Source: Fragum whitleyi
Taxonomy: Eukaryota; Mollusca; Bivalvia; Cardiida; Cardiidae
Assembly (NCBI GenBank): GCA_948146395.1
Contig: OX411555.1
Span: forward strand, 38,417,565 to 38,481,564
DNA length: 64,000 nt
Reading direction: 5' to 3'
Shown: piece by piece, positions 23,200 to 37,200 of the stretch
Numbering within the stretch: the first letter of the stretch is position 1
Layout of the letters: the number at the start of each line of letters is the position of its first letter
Position numbers and translations under genes: made by a program
The notes under the pieces: generated by a model
What the model was told of the DNA's origin: nothing
Database searches by the model: none
The model's input: only the letters and a program-made list of their open reading frames with translations

Positions 23200-24450
23200 G
23201 ATTTAGTTGAATCAGTTTATTTAATTCCTTAACACATTTATTGCACTAATAGAATTAAGTATCAACAAAAAATCCATTACAGTAAGAAGGGATTGTAATC
23301 AGATTAATAAGTAGAATTGGCTATTATGACATGGATTTTACACAAATTAACTGTAATTGCATATCACAATAGCATATTCAAGTCATGCAGTATATGAAGA
23401 ATAGTGTAAATATCAGGTGTAATCATTTTGCATAATGTTTTATGGTAGTATTTAGATAATCAGATCTGCTAAAAAATACATACGAGATATAATGTGAGAC
23501 TAGAGGGCCTGTATCACTCAACTGGCATTTTCTGCTCAGCAAATATATGACTATTGGAGATTAATTGCCTTTAGAAAGATATAAGCTAAGACCTTTAAGT
23601 TGTCAAACATTATTATAGGGTCAAACAGACACAATATACAACATTTGCCAGATGATAAGGAACATGAAGGAAATTGTTACTTAGAAATTTTACATAAAGG
23701 CTCCTTTTTTCCATGACAGAACATTGCCAAACAGATACAATGTATGCATGATCAAATGATGAATATTTATTAAGAGTTTCATGGAAATCCATCAATAAAT
23801 GAATGAAATGTGTTCACTTAAAATCTTTAATCCTGAGGCCCTTTTTTTCCATGATGCAGCATATATCAAATATGGAGAAATCTGAGACAGTTCTTTATTA
23901 AGAATATTCCTGACAAAAAGCATTCATATCAAATAATTTATTTCTGAGAAGAAAAATAGTTCATGTTTCACTGCATAGAGGCATTTTTTGTGACTTGTGA
24001 ATGTCCCAAAAGTCTATGATGAGAGCCCAAACAGAATTTTAACAAAGAAATCTGAAAATGAATGTCCTAAGCACAATTCAAGTGAAGTTTGGTTGAATTC
24101 TGACTAGTAGTTTGACAATGTATGACAAATTTATCAAAGTGTTTTGGTCCCTCCACGAAAACGTCAATTTTCTAAATTTTTGACCTTGACAGATGAACTT
24201 GACCTTGTAACAAGACCTTGACCTTGGTATCTGTAGATGGACACATCAAGGTTTATCCTCAACCGAATATGAGCACTGAATCTTGAATAGCCTTGAAGTA
24301 ACTGACAATGTTTTGTTTTTTGGTTAAACTTTGCAGACAGACAGACAACTGTAAAATAATATGCTCGATATCTTTCAATGGGCGGGCATAAAAAAAACTC
24401 TATTGATCCCTTTATTTGTAGCCTTAATCCATCAAAACGAAGAAAAGAAT
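23200..24450. other. Intergenic AT-rich sequence with decayed repeats
   Basis: Contains a gaccttgac-type low-complexity repeat around 24170-24240. No gene supported. Confidence 0.4.
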
Positions 24451-24454
24451 ATAT

Positions 24455-24535
24455 TGATGACTCAGCATGAAACAATTGTAATTCGCTATATGTTTATAGG
24501 GAGTCACAACCGTTTCACACCGAGCCATCGATATA
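24455..24535. repeat. Palindromic element A beside the SMYD5 last-exon copy
   Basis: gactcagcatgaaacaattg ... gggagtcacaaccgtttcac ... cgagccatcgatat. It ends within 20 bp of the SMYD5 last-exon copy. Confidence 0.65.
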
Positions 24536-24550
24536 TGGTATGATATCGTA

Positions 24551-24641
24551 TCACATTTCCTCTTCCATTTCATTTTCACATTTGTCATCTTCTTCCTCCA
24601 AGGTGACATCTACATGGGCCGCTTGTGATAAACATGATGAC
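24551..24641 (-). pseudogene. Decayed copy of SMYD5 last exon
   Basis: The minus strand reads SCLSQAAHVDVTLEEEDDKC then ENEMEEEM and TGA, clearly the same as the real tail [17 protein letters not shown] then CEDEMEEEM at 25120-25214. An AG preceded by tactaatac stands at 24641-24643, but splicing exon 9 to it would be out of frame, so it is not a working alternative exon. It lies 570 bp downstream of the real stop, beside a palindrome. Confidence 0.85.
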
Positions 24642-25100
24642 TGTATTAGTAGTTTTGGTCCCTCTTTGAAAATGTTCTCAGAGCAAAAGCAGGCTTCAAT
24701 CTTTTTAAACAATAAATTCATCAATTTGATCATGTCAATGGCTTGTCTAATTAATCATTAAGAAGGAAGTTGATAGCACATTCTTAACAAGAGCACTGCC
24801 TATGAGTACCTATGAATTGCTGTTGGGGGCTGGATAGTGGAAAAAAATTCTAAGCTAAAACAGAGACATAATTTGTACAAAAATCATCTGTTTATCCCTC
24901 TTGATAGTATAGGATGTTCATTTGATAGAGAAGATTTGTGTGATGTAACAAGTGAATGCCTTTAAAAGAACCAGAGATATCACAAAATGTCAAATGTCAA
25001 AGTTTTTGCATGACGACAACAACCATGAAGTAACCAAGGCTATTGAATCACCTTTGGTTTTTCTCCACAAAAGCTAGGCTAAAAGCCTATCAAAATAAAT

Positions 25101-25106
25101 TTTATT
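25101..25106 (-). terminator. SMYD5 polyadenylation signal
   Basis: AATAAA on the minus strand 14 nt after the SMYD5 stop, the first such hexamer downstream. Confidence 0.6.
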
Positions 25107-25119
25107 GTGACATGTCATA

Positions 25120-25234
25120 TCACATTTCCTCTTCCATTTCATCTTCACATTCATCATCTTCCTCAGAGGTGACATCTTCATCATCAGCTTGCGATAAACA
25201 TTTCGAACAATCACAGGTAAATAGGTAATTCTCT
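25120..25234 (-). CDS. SMYD5: SMYD5 last exon, with stop
   Basis: Acceptor ctttttcag. Encodes [20 protein letters not shown] then [17 protein letters not shown] and TGA at 25122-25120. CDCSKC is the post-SET zinc cluster; the acidic end is expected. AATAAA follows 14 nt after the stop (25106-25101), giving a very short 3' UTR. Confidence 0.92.
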
Positions 25235-28200
25235 CTGAAAAAGTTAGATGTATACATTTATACAAAAAAATTATTCATAAAAGCAGCTATGTGTTGTTTA
25301 TATAAGGAGATATATGGTCTAATATCTGAAACCTAATTGAAACAGCATGGGAAAACAGCATGGGAAATAGGTTGTCATAATTTTTTATTAGTTTCAATGT
25401 TCAAAATTCTATGGAATATTTTTTGTCAAGTCAAGTATCTAACATATAACAATGTTTGTCTGAGGCCATTTAACGGGTCAGCACAAAACTAATGTAAGTG
25501 CCTAAAAATATTTAGGCACTTACATTAGTTTTGCTCTGCAACCTGAAATTATTTTTGTCATGACCACAGGAGCTGAATTTCAATATTTAACCTGGACAGA
25601 TGACCTTAGAGCTATATAAAAAATAGAATTTAAGTGACCAAGAGAGCAAAATTATTTTGAAATCTATACATAAATACCAGAGCTATGCTTCATATTAGCT
25701 CAATTTGATATGTGACCTTGGAGCTCTTTGAAAATCATTTTCAAATGGTAGTTATTCACATGATAGAAAATGTTGTTTTCTTAAATAAATCCTTAAATGA
25801 AGAAGTTATGGTCTTGAAGACAATTTTGAAGACGGACACACTTACTAATGCACAACAGTAAGAGATTACTAATAAGAAGAGGACCATGATGGTCCTAGAT
25901 CGCTCACTTGAGTCTCTTTGAACCCTGGGACATCACATTAATTAACCAGACAGATGTCAACAAGAAGATAATTTCTACATAAGATCAATACCATGGAATG
26001 TTTTCTGCCAAGAGTAAAAGGATATGCCTAGACACATCCCTTATATGAACATAGGGACATGTAATGAACAAACTTGATGAAAGTCAATTAAATGAAACTA
26101 TTAAGAAAAGTCCCTGCCAGGTTTCATTAATTGGCCCACCATTTTGGGAGGAGATGATGTTTATAAAAACTGTGGATGATACTCAATTAACGATATAAAA
26201 CTGGCGACAGACGTTGGACAATCACCATAGCTCATCTTGAGCACTTCGTGCTCAGATGAGCCAATAAGAAACAGTAAAATAAATTAATTAATAGACCAGC
26301 CTGCAACCTACATTTGAAGAACAATGATCACTGCATAATGATACCATTTTCTATGTTTCAAAGATTCCTTTATTTTCCATGGTGTTTTCTAAAGCATTTC
26401 TCCATAAATGTGACCCATCATGCGAAAAGGGACCATCTAGGTAGTGCTTTAAGTGTCAATCCTAGTCAGACTGCGCAGACTGACTAGAGTCGAAACTTTT
26501 TTGAACAGTGCTCATTTTCTGAATATAGAATGTATATCCTACTTTCCAATGAAAGAATTTTTGATATGCGACCAGGAATTCTGAAAATTGAATTATTTAA
26601 AAAGAGATAACCTATGGTGGATCAAATCTCTTTTTAAATAATTCAATTTTCAGAATTCCTGGATGGTCCCTTTTCGTGTGATGGGTCACAAATCTTTAAA
26701 ATATCAGGTTTGAGGAAGAAAGCAAAGGAAAGACATGGTGACAATACTCACCTTAACATTTTCTGTCGACTGTGTCTACTTCGAGACTGATCACAACAAT
26801 CACCCAGATAGTTTATAACGATTTCCTGTGGTAACAGAAACAAAACTAGTTAAACCCAGTTTCTCAACAGGATACTAACTATATGGGAAATTCAAGAATA
26901 TGTCCTGGCTGTAAAATACATTGACAACCAGATTGGACACCAACACATGATTAAGCAAGAACTCAGATATTGAGAGCAAAAGAGTACAATACAAATATAA
27001 TATGTATTAACTCTATGTGTTATCTTGACTTTCAAACAAACTGCCATTTCATACAATAGCGATGAACAACTTATTTTCCCCCAGGTCCACATTTATAGAT
27101 TTTTCTAGTATGTATATCAATATTTACTTGATAAATATCAAAGTAATAAAGACAGAGAAGGCTTAACACATCCACTTTTCCCCCAGTGGAATGAGTTTCT
27201 CACATAGCTCCTCTTGTGTTCTATAACAAACAGCCATCAGAGATATCCATGTCTTACACATGTGTTAGATCACATTCCGATCATGATGTCATATATCACA
27301 CATTCTAGCAGTATTTCTGTCATCAAAGCGTTCCAAAAATGAGCCTGCGTGTGAGATTTCCAACAATTTCAAGAGTTCCCGTTGGAGAGACATTGTACAG
27401 CCTAGACGACCACATAATGCAATAAAAATAATTCCTGGGCGCTTGGAGAGGTATTTGAGACCTTATCTATCTACAGAGCATTAAGCAAAGACTCTGGTCA
27501 GACTGTGCAGATGCACAGGCTGGAGAGAGGCTTGCTGTGTGAAAATGTCAAATTGTTAGAAATGTCACACACAGGCTCAAATGGTTTTTAACATACAAAA
27601 TGTTGTTAATGTGAGAAAAGGATCTGTTAAGAAAATTTATTTGAGACAAGCTGATCTTAATCTCGTCTAGAAATGAAAAGTTATTAAGCTTGCCCAGGCC
27701 TGATTAATAACTTTTCAATTCTAGACTGGGCTAAGATCAGCTTGTCTCAAATAAATTTTTTTAACAGATCCTATATTTTCCATAACAAGGGGTCAGTGCA
27801 AACAACAATGAAAAGGGGATGCTATTTAAGGGCAAATCATTCTTTTTTTTTTGGGGGGGGGGGGGGGGGGGGAAGTGAGAAAAGAAAAAAATACTTGTGA
27901 CAGGCAATTTCTTCTTTTTCCACAATATTGTCTGAAGTCTAACATCACATGTGAGAAAGTTAATCCATAGATCAGTACAAAAAGGGCAATAAACTGTGTA
28001 TACCATTAAACAATTTACCTCTTCAGGGCCAATATCTTTCAGAGCTACCAGAGTCAAGATAAAGTTCTCATTGTTAAACTGTATTTCTGCATTAGGATCA
28101 CAGCTATGGTTACCTGTCAAATAGCAAATAACATATAACATATATTGCTCCTTGGCCAGTTGGTAAGAGTTCTTGAACTGTTGGATTGTTGATGGTTATA

Positions 28201-31200
28201 GCCCAAACAGAGGTGGGGTTGTGTAAATTTTATCGGTAGAGCCCAAGTCCCCTAGCTTTTCAAGTTAGTTTTGTTTGTTTGTTTGTTTGAATTGCATTTT
28301 ATATCCCTTTCAACAATCTTTCAATTATATTTCAGCAGCTGGAGTACCCAACAATAGATTCCTGGTATTTCTCACACCAGTACTACCATTACATCCTTTC
28401 CTAGACTCCAGTTTCTATTCCACAAAGGTCTATAATTATCATCTTATAAATGGTTCAGTGCAAAACTTATAAAAGTACATATATATTTAGAGACACATAC
28501 AACAATTTTCTTTGATCCCTCAAATTGTCTACTTGAAAGTCAAAGCCTAAAGAGTATTGCCCATAGCAGATGTGAAACCCATAGTGAAATCTTTCTCGGT
28601 CTTCTGAGCTTTGAACAATGATGATAGAAAAGAATACACAAGATGGTTACCCTGGGACAACTGCTGTTGGGCCTGATAAAGTTTGACCATCAACTTGACA
28701 TTGAAGATGAATAAAGAATTAATTCCAACATTTAAGCTTGATCTTTGAAACAGCCTGTGAGTGCATACACTTGGCTGTTTAGTGCCAGATAGTTGATAAA
28801 AATTTAGGTAGAAAGGTGGCATAATTCAAACAAAATGCATCTAGAGTTATTCCCCTTGATAGAATAGGTTACTCTTTTGATAGTAAATATGTGTGAAAAG
28901 ATTTAAGTTAATGTCTTCAGTCAAACCAGAGATAACAGAAAATACAAAGTTTTCACAAGACAAATGACGACAACTTTTATACCAAGGCTATAGCTTATAG
29001 GAATACCTCAGGTTATCTCCAAAAACAGCTAAGCTAAAAATTTATTTCACATAGCACATCTACTCTTTAAATTAATTTTGAAATCCAATTTGATAGCAGC
29101 TATACTCTAGATACGCTCAATTTCTACAATTGACCTCGACATCTGACCTTGACCTTTGAGCAATCTGAAAATTCCTTTCAAAAAGCACATCTATCCATGA
29201 GGGAATGACTGTGAAATCCATAGAAGCAGATATGCTCAATACAAGCTTAATTTTGACCTTGAGCTGCTACTTTAACCTTTGAGCTATCCAGAATTTCCTT
29301 TCAAATGGTACATATTTTCATGACAGAGAATAACTGTACCAAGTTATAATATCTAGCATTAACATGTACATTTGATATTGCTCAAGCAACCACATCTAAT
29401 AAACTACTGTTTTTGTTTGTTTGAATAGGGTTTTACGCCACTTTCAACAATCTTTTAATTATATTGCGATGGCTGGCGCACCTTACAATGGATTCCTGGT
29501 ATTTCTCAAACCAGTACCACCATCCCATCCTTTCCAAGCCTCCAGTTGCTATCCCACATAGTTGTTCAATTATTTACCAATTGGTGGGAGACAAATAGTC
29601 GGAAAGGAAACCCATTGGAATCGTCTCAATGAGACGATTCCAATGGATTTGAACATCAAGGAATTTAGTAAAACTAAACTGACATTCAATATATGCTTAA
29701 AAAACAGACCTGTTTTATTTGTCATAAAATATTGTATTAAGTGACCATTTCCATGAATGATCACATTTGTATGGTCCTAAAAGTGGTGGCTTAACACAAG
29801 ATTTACTGTATGAGGGGCTATCAAAAAGTTTTGAGACTTTAATCATATTTTCTTTCATAGATACCCGACCACTTTGAAAATTGCATGAATAGAATAGCAT
29901 AAATACACTCATTTCCATGTCAAATTGAATTGAGATGGGTGTGGTGTCTTGGAGCAAAATAGTGAAGTCATGAACAGACCCCCTTTTGATTGCTGTTGTC
30001 AGCAATTTCTTTTTTTATTTTTTATACACAGTGAACTCATACAAAGTCCCACCGATTAATTCTTTCAAAAAGGTCAGTGCACATCTTCACAAATACATAC
30101 AACTCTTTCAAGTAAAACTCGTTAAAATGATTGATGTTTGAGATTTGTGAAAACATTTATAAGAGACTCTTGATTTCCACTCTCAACGCATAAAATATTT
30201 CAAACAGGAGAAATACAGTTATCAATCTTAAATAACATTTCAATAAAACAACCTCAGAATTGGTGTTGAGGAATTTAATTCTGATCTTTTGCTCAACTTT
30301 AGACGCAATGTGAGTGCAATAAACCGTGTTCTATTAAATCAATAACCAATATTAGTTATAATTACCATTTCAAGTGCTCCGACATTTTGTATCTCCAAAA
30401 AAACATCGCCTTTGTTGATTAGGCCTCTTCCTCATCGAGCCTTTTCAAGTTAACCTCATGGTTGCAAGTACACTTGTTAAGCTTTCAATGCTTATTCAAC
30501 ACAACTTGAATTTTTCAAATCGCTTGTGTATTGCCCGTTTTGAAGAATTTCTTTCTCAACAGTGAGTTTAAAACTAAAAGTGCCCATAAAGAGCATCATT
30601 TGGTTTCCATAGTGACGGTTCCTTAACAAACGCGTAGTTATATTTGGTAACATGTCTGTATAATTAGCTCTCATATCCTAACGAATAATTACTGACAGTT
30701 TCATCAATATCCGATGATAATAAAAATGATATTGCGATTGTCTCAGATCTATTTGATACCCCCTTGTTTTTTAAATCCATCCACAAGTGTACTGTAAAAG
30801 ATATGATCCAGACAAGTTCAAGTTTAATGTTTGACCTTGCGCTGTGACACTGACCTTTAAGATATCCAGAAATGTATTTTCAATATCATTTCTACTCATG
30901 ATAAAAAATGATTCTGCCAAATTATTTTGAAATAAATCCACAAATGTTGGAGTAATGGTTTAGACAAATTCAGGTCGACTGCCTCTAATGCATCAACTCA
31001 TTATTGCAAACACTTACTTGTCATGGTGACAACATTTCTTCGCATAACATCGGTTTTCTGCTAAAAACTCGTGACTACAGCTTATTTTTGGCAGTAGTCA
31101 CAAGGTTCTAGCAGAAAACTGACTATATTCTTTATGTGTTGCCCTATTCTTTATAACAAATGAGTAAATAAACTTACACGCACTCTGCATTCTATATAAA

Positions 31201-34200
31201 CCAGCACCCTCACAATTCAAAAATGTACCAGAAACTGAAAAATAATTCAATGAGCATTGAAACTTCTATTTATCTACAAGTCCTTCAGTGTAGCTCTCTA
31301 GGTAAAAACAAGACTGATTTGAGGGTTCAAGGCAAGACTGAACTAAGTGTATACAATGTATACACAATGTATATACACTTAGTACACTCTTGCCCTTATC
31401 CCTCGAAATGTGTTTTTTTATAAACAGTGGTTTGACACATTAAGGAAATCACTAGTAAAGCAAATTTTAAAGTTTAAATTGATCACATATCTGACCTTGA
31501 TAAATGACCTTGACTGATGACCTTGAAAGTGGTACAAACAGAAAGGTGTTTTATCAAGCATTACTTGTGTGTAATATGAAGACTCTATCCCTTACCAATC
31601 TACAGTTAGGACCAATCTTAATGTTAAGGGGGGACAAATAGTCACAACAAAAAAATATGCCCCAAATCTATCAATGTGGAGGGCATTTGAAATTCTTGCA
31701 TTCTATATGAAAACTTTTGAGAAACATTGCAAAAAAAGTACCCCACTTTCCAAATGCTCTTACGTTCTTTTAAAGTTTGTACACATTTCTTTTTTACCTT
31801 GAATGCAGAGCTGCTGAATGGAAACAAGAAGGCCAAAATGGCCCTTAACTGCTCACCTTAATTTTATTTGTCCTGTGGATCTCACCCAAGAAACTTTCTG
31901 GCAAAGTTTTCGTGTTCAAAATAAGGCCCTCCCTGCCAAGCCCATATTTTCTATAAAATGGATATTCTAAAAAGAGATTGGGTCTAAAACAGGCCAACAA
32001 GAGGAGGCAATCCAAAAATTCTTTCATGGGAAGGTTGATTGATTATGCTAGATTCAGAAAATTAGCAAAGTGAGAAAAGTTTCAACCCTAGTCAGTAAGC
32101 GCTATGCGCACAGTCAACACTTAACGCACTTCCCAGATGGTCCCTCTTAGCATGACGGGTCACAATTAAGAAATGCGGTTAACACTATTAAGGTGTATGA
32201 CTTCCTCTATTAATGCCCACTACCTTAAAGAGAAGATACAAACCCCTATCCAGATCTTCATACAACTGGTCTATAAAACTGTCTATTTTCTCTCTCTCAG
32301 TCTCTACTAAAGTCAACTTATCACAGTTCTTCACCCAAGTACTTATTGAACTGAAAAAAGACATGATTGATATTACTTCAAAACTTTCTACGAAAAAAAT
32401 GTAGGCACCATTGACAGACAATTACAAAAGTTTTGCTTTAAGTCCTAATTTTGCGAAATTTTATTCCTAATTTGGTTAAATGTTAAGAGAAATCACTAGA
32501 ATAATTGTCAAGGTACAACACACCTTGAGCTAGTAAATAATCTACCTGTACTTTTGTCCATCCACCATAAAAAAATTCAACTAGTACTTCTAGACTTAGA
32601 GGGAAGCATCTTTCCAAATATGTTGAAATCTGTCCATAAATGCATTTATCATGCTACATGCTTTAGAATTTTGAACAGTTAATAAATTGGTTGCATGGTA
32701 TGGGGTTACCATGATCAATGAAGGGTAAGCATTATCATACCTTGATCCTATACCTTGCTGATTTGTCCCCATCAGAGCAAATAATGATCGAAACCCTTCT
32801 GGAGTTAACCACTGTAATAGAGATAAGATTTATTTAGCTAATTCCCATATAGTACATTATCAACTATTATTAAACCCACATGAAAAAAGCTTTGGAAAAT
32901 TCAAAGAAATCTTAAGAAATTCCTGTGAATACATTGTAACCAGTTTTTTTTCCCTTCATTTCCCAAAGTTTTCTATCTTAGAAGTAACTTATCATTTAAT
33001 TTTTATCAACTAATTATTGTCTCCAGCTGCAGCATTATTTTTCCATTTGACAATTCTTCAGGTCAATACCCTTTTTTATTTGAGCCTGTGAGTGACATTT
33101 CCAGCAATTTACCATGAGTGTCAGATGCAAACATTAGGCAGCGTAGACGGTCACATACTATAAAAGTAAAGTTACCTGATGATCTACAGATATTTAGAGA
33201 CCTTATCTTTCTATTATAGGCACAGTGAAGACTCTGGTCAGACTGTGCATATGCACAGGATGGTCAGAGTCTTTGCTTTGCGCATATTTGAAATTATTGG
33301 AAATGTCACACACAGGCTCATATGTCTATAATTATCTACAGAGAGTAAGTGGCTTCTCTATTTTTTTTTTTTTTTTAAAAACTACTTCACTAATCATAAA
33401 ACCGTTACCTGTTGTAAATTGTTGTCATAGAATAACTCGGACACAATATTTCTCAAAAGCTCTAAGGATTCCTGAAACGAAAAATTCACATATTTCTTTC
33501 TTTTTTCATTTTTTACATGTTTTATGGGGCGTATGGAGATCGGAAATTAACTCTTTCTTCTCTAATCCTTTCTAGTGGATTTTTGCCAAAAAGCTATGAT
33601 GTTGTAATATTGTCTTATATTCTAGGGCAAAAGATGTTCTCTAAGAGATTTTGTCTTCGTTGTCTTCGTAAGGGGTGGGTGGGTAGGTGGGTGGGTGGGG
33701 GGTAATTATGTAATGACACTTGATAAATTATACAAATGTTTTTTCAATATTTATTCAATATGTTTGGGTGATATACACAAGGATTTTACTTAATGGAATA
33801 TCTTAACTATCTAATACTGGTATTTCATAGTAAACTTTATTCTAATCACTTACTTGAAACTGTTTTCCTAGCAGTTTATGGGCAGCATGTTCTTCTTCAT
33901 TCACTGTTTTATGTACAAACTGTAGAAACATTCCCATGGTTCCAAAAGGGTCTTCTGACTACAAAATACACATATATGTTTATGTGACCCGTCACGCGAA
34001 AAGGAACATCTGGTTAGTGTGTAAAATGGCGACCCTAGTCAGAATGCGCTGTTCGCGCAGTCTGACTTGGATCGAAACTTTTCGCAATTGGCTTGTTTTT
34101 TTAATCTAGAATGTTCAATCTACCATCCAACGAAAGAATTTTGGTTGACCTCTGGTTGACCAATGCTGGACCCAATCTCTTTTTCAAATAATCATTTTAC

Positions 34201-37200
34201 AAAGTTCCAGGATGGTCCCTTTTTGCTTGACGGGTCACAAATATATATTAATTGAGAACTTTGAACATGCAAAAACAAAGAGAGCCACAATGACTTGCTT
34301 TAAATACTTTCATACCTTAAGGTAGAAATGGACACACTAGGTCAATTCTTTCCGACCTATGAATTTTTTTTCTAGTCAATATATCAAAATTTGAAGGTAC
34401 CTTTCCATGCCCATTTTCATACTAGAGTTATCTGTCCTTTAATTTTTTCAGTAAAATATTGATATTCGCTTTCAGTCTTGTGTAAGCTCAATGCCAGCAA
34501 ACAGATAAAAAGCAAATACATGGTGATGGACCTTATACATATACACAATGACTTTTGCCTAGGAATTTCTCTTTGATCAATTAAATTTGCATAATGTGTA
34601 TTAAAAAGGTAAATTTTCACAAACTTTTGGTAATTTTAATGGGAGAAATGCTACAAAAACATATTCTTTGACAAAATGGCCAAATGAAAATTTCTTATTT
34701 GTCGATTTTTTTCTTAACTATGTTTTTCCTTTATTTGGTAAAAAATTCAGCACACCTTTCCATACAAATAATCATCAAATTGATAGCTAATGTTGAGAAG
34801 AAGCTATGAAATTTAGCTGTCATTTTTCCATGCTATTTCCTAAAGCAGAATCATATGAAATATGGTCTATTTAAATAACCAAATACCCGCTTCCAGTTGA
34901 CAGAGTCATTTGATAATAAAAATATCCATAATGTTATTCCATTCGGAACACCACTCGGCCAATCTCACGATCAACCTCGGATGTACATAGACAGACTATT
35001 TTGTCAGTAAAAATGGCTTTAGCCCTCGAAAGTTTGAGTGAAACATTTGGATGTCGCCAATGCTACTTGTTTAAGTCACTGACGTGAAACCATCATATCC
35101 ATATATAGAGTGATCTTTAGATTCTTAAATAATGGCTGAAAAATCTTAATTATTGAGAATGAATGGTCATTCTCAAAAATTAATATTTTTTCAATTGTTA
35201 TTTACTGTAAAAGATATAAATCTAAAGATAGTGCCGTTGTTTCTGTGCTAGATTTTAATCACACAGTTTCTGCCGAACAAAATGCACAATTTTGTTACGT
35301 ACCCATTCGCCTTACATACATCCAAGGTCTGTTGCAGTTTACAGAAATGGCCGAGTGATGTTCCGAATGAATGTTATTCAATAAGTTTTAGACTTCTGAT
35401 TAGTTTCACTACTTACCTGTTTAACCATGGCAATCATCTTCAACAATAACATAATACTGGCAGTTTCTGGTGGATAATGCATATTTCTCCACACTTCTAA
35501 CAGTTTATTTATAGGATGATCCGGATCTTCCCTGGATGATCCCATACATAAATATTGGTGGTAGGACTTCCAGGCTAACTGTCTACATTCCTCACAACAG
35601 TATTGGATCTGCAAATTTATACAAAATTTACAATAACCTGGGAAGAAATAAAAATCACTAATTTAAGAATTAAAATCACCAATGATAGAACATTTTGTGA
35701 ATGTTGGTATTTTTTGAAAACTTGATGTTTGAGTGATACTAGTAATAGTGGAAATTGATTAAATTACTGTTGCATCTATGTTGATCCAAGCCCATTTCCA
35801 ATGCGACAGGCTTAATGGGGAGAATAATAAAGATGAATCATTCAAAGTAGGGAAGGACGACAATGTACTTGAGAAATATTGTGGAAAAAAATATTGCTTG
35901 TAATAAGCAGTTTTTCCTTTTAAAATAATACTTCTCACAAAATTAGATGTTTCCTTTTCAAATTGCATCCACCTTTGTTTTACTGATTTCTCTAACTTTG
36001 GAGCAGTATTAAAATTTTTGAAGCATTATAATCAGGGGCCCGTTTTACAAAACATCTTACGACAAAATTAATCGAAAGTCAAAATCACAAAATGTATATA
36101 GTTTTTTCATTCAATGATAGATTCTGCCTTGCACTTTCTCATTGGAATCGTCTTTAGAAGACCATTCCAATGAGATTTTGCATTGCAGAATTTCATATTT
36201 AGTTACTTAGGTAGAAGAAGCTTTAATTTTTGACATACGCAAAAAAAGATCACAAGATGTTTAGTAAAACGGGCCCCAGGTACCTGACATTGAGGACAAA
36301 CAACTATGGAATCTACATTAACACTACAACAGTCTGGATATCTCTAACTTTGAAGCAGTATTCCTTGTCATGCTCAATAAAAAATGTTGGCAAAATTGCA
36401 ACAAAATCAAAGTGAACAAAGCACTGGATGCACCAAATACAATTAGGTATTTTTTTTGAAAATTAAATTTTTAAACTTTTCTGTTTCAGAAAAGGAAAAA
36501 CAGGTGGTATAGACAATGATCAGACTGCACATATGTGAAGGCTGATGTTTGTCTATAGCTCCTGTCAAGGCAAGAATATTCCAGGATAATCATGACAAGG
36601 GTTAAAAATTTTGAAGTAAGATAATCAGGTACCTGACATTGAGGGCAAACAACGAATGAATTTACATTAACACTACAACAGTCTGGATATGGTAGAACTA
36701 GAGCCGGGTTCTCCGTCAGTCTCTGTGCCATGGCTTCAGCCGTCTCCAGTGATCTCATACAATATTCACATGCTGTATATTTGTACAGCTCGTTCCAGGA
36801 AAACTGACAACTCACAACTGGCGACTCTTCTAGAATGGATTCACCCTCCTTAAACATTGTCTTTGCGAACAGGCCTTTACCCTATAAATGAAAAAAGTAA
36901 ACATAGATCAGAACGAGAGGCCGAAGAGGGCCTGTACCAACTTAGCTTTACATGCACCAAAGGGCTCAGTTTCATTGACATTTGCTCGAATATTTGTGAA
37001 AAGATTTTTAATAATTTTAAAGAGTTAGAATAAACACCACCCTGCCACACCCATATTTTGGGGTCAATCAAAATTTCTTGAACAACTTTGGTGCAAAGTC
37101 AGCTATGGAAATTTTGTATCAAGCTTCATTGAAAATGGCCAAATTGTTTGGGAGGGGAAATTACAAAAAAATGAAAGTAAAAATGAGCCATGCCCTAAAA

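Larger units (their letters stand above)
28114..32243 (-). other. Large SMYD5 intron region, expected to hold one unfound exon
   Basis: Phase and family alignment require a short exon here encoding about 20 residues ending just before NHSC. I scanned for reverse-complemented FLN/GSG/LQSC-type codons and found no candidate with both splice sites. Otherwise it contains two SINE copies, a family H repeat, array element pieces near 31.85 kb, MITE fragments (32.06-32.23 kb) and a mariner-like tatgaggggctatcaaaaag segment at 29.81 kb. Confidence 0.5.

Noticed and set aside
24551..24643. SMYD5 last-exon copy as an alternative coding terminal exon
   Set aside because: Splicing exon 9 to the AG at 24641-24643 puts the copy out of frame.
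27842..27873. G-quadruplex regulatory element in the SMYD5 intron
   Set aside because: A long uninterrupted G run after a T run is as likely a homopolymer expansion or sequencing artefact; nothing ties it to regulation.
28145..28215. tRNA gene (A-box-like tggccagttggtaagag, B-box-like ggttatagcccaa)
   Set aside because: No acceptor stem or anticodon arm could be paired; at most a SINE head.
30250..30300. Minus-strand [14 protein letters not shown] as the missing SMYD5 exon
   Set aside because: The resemblance to the family's FLN...L...C spacing is slight, and there is no GT donor in the required phase.
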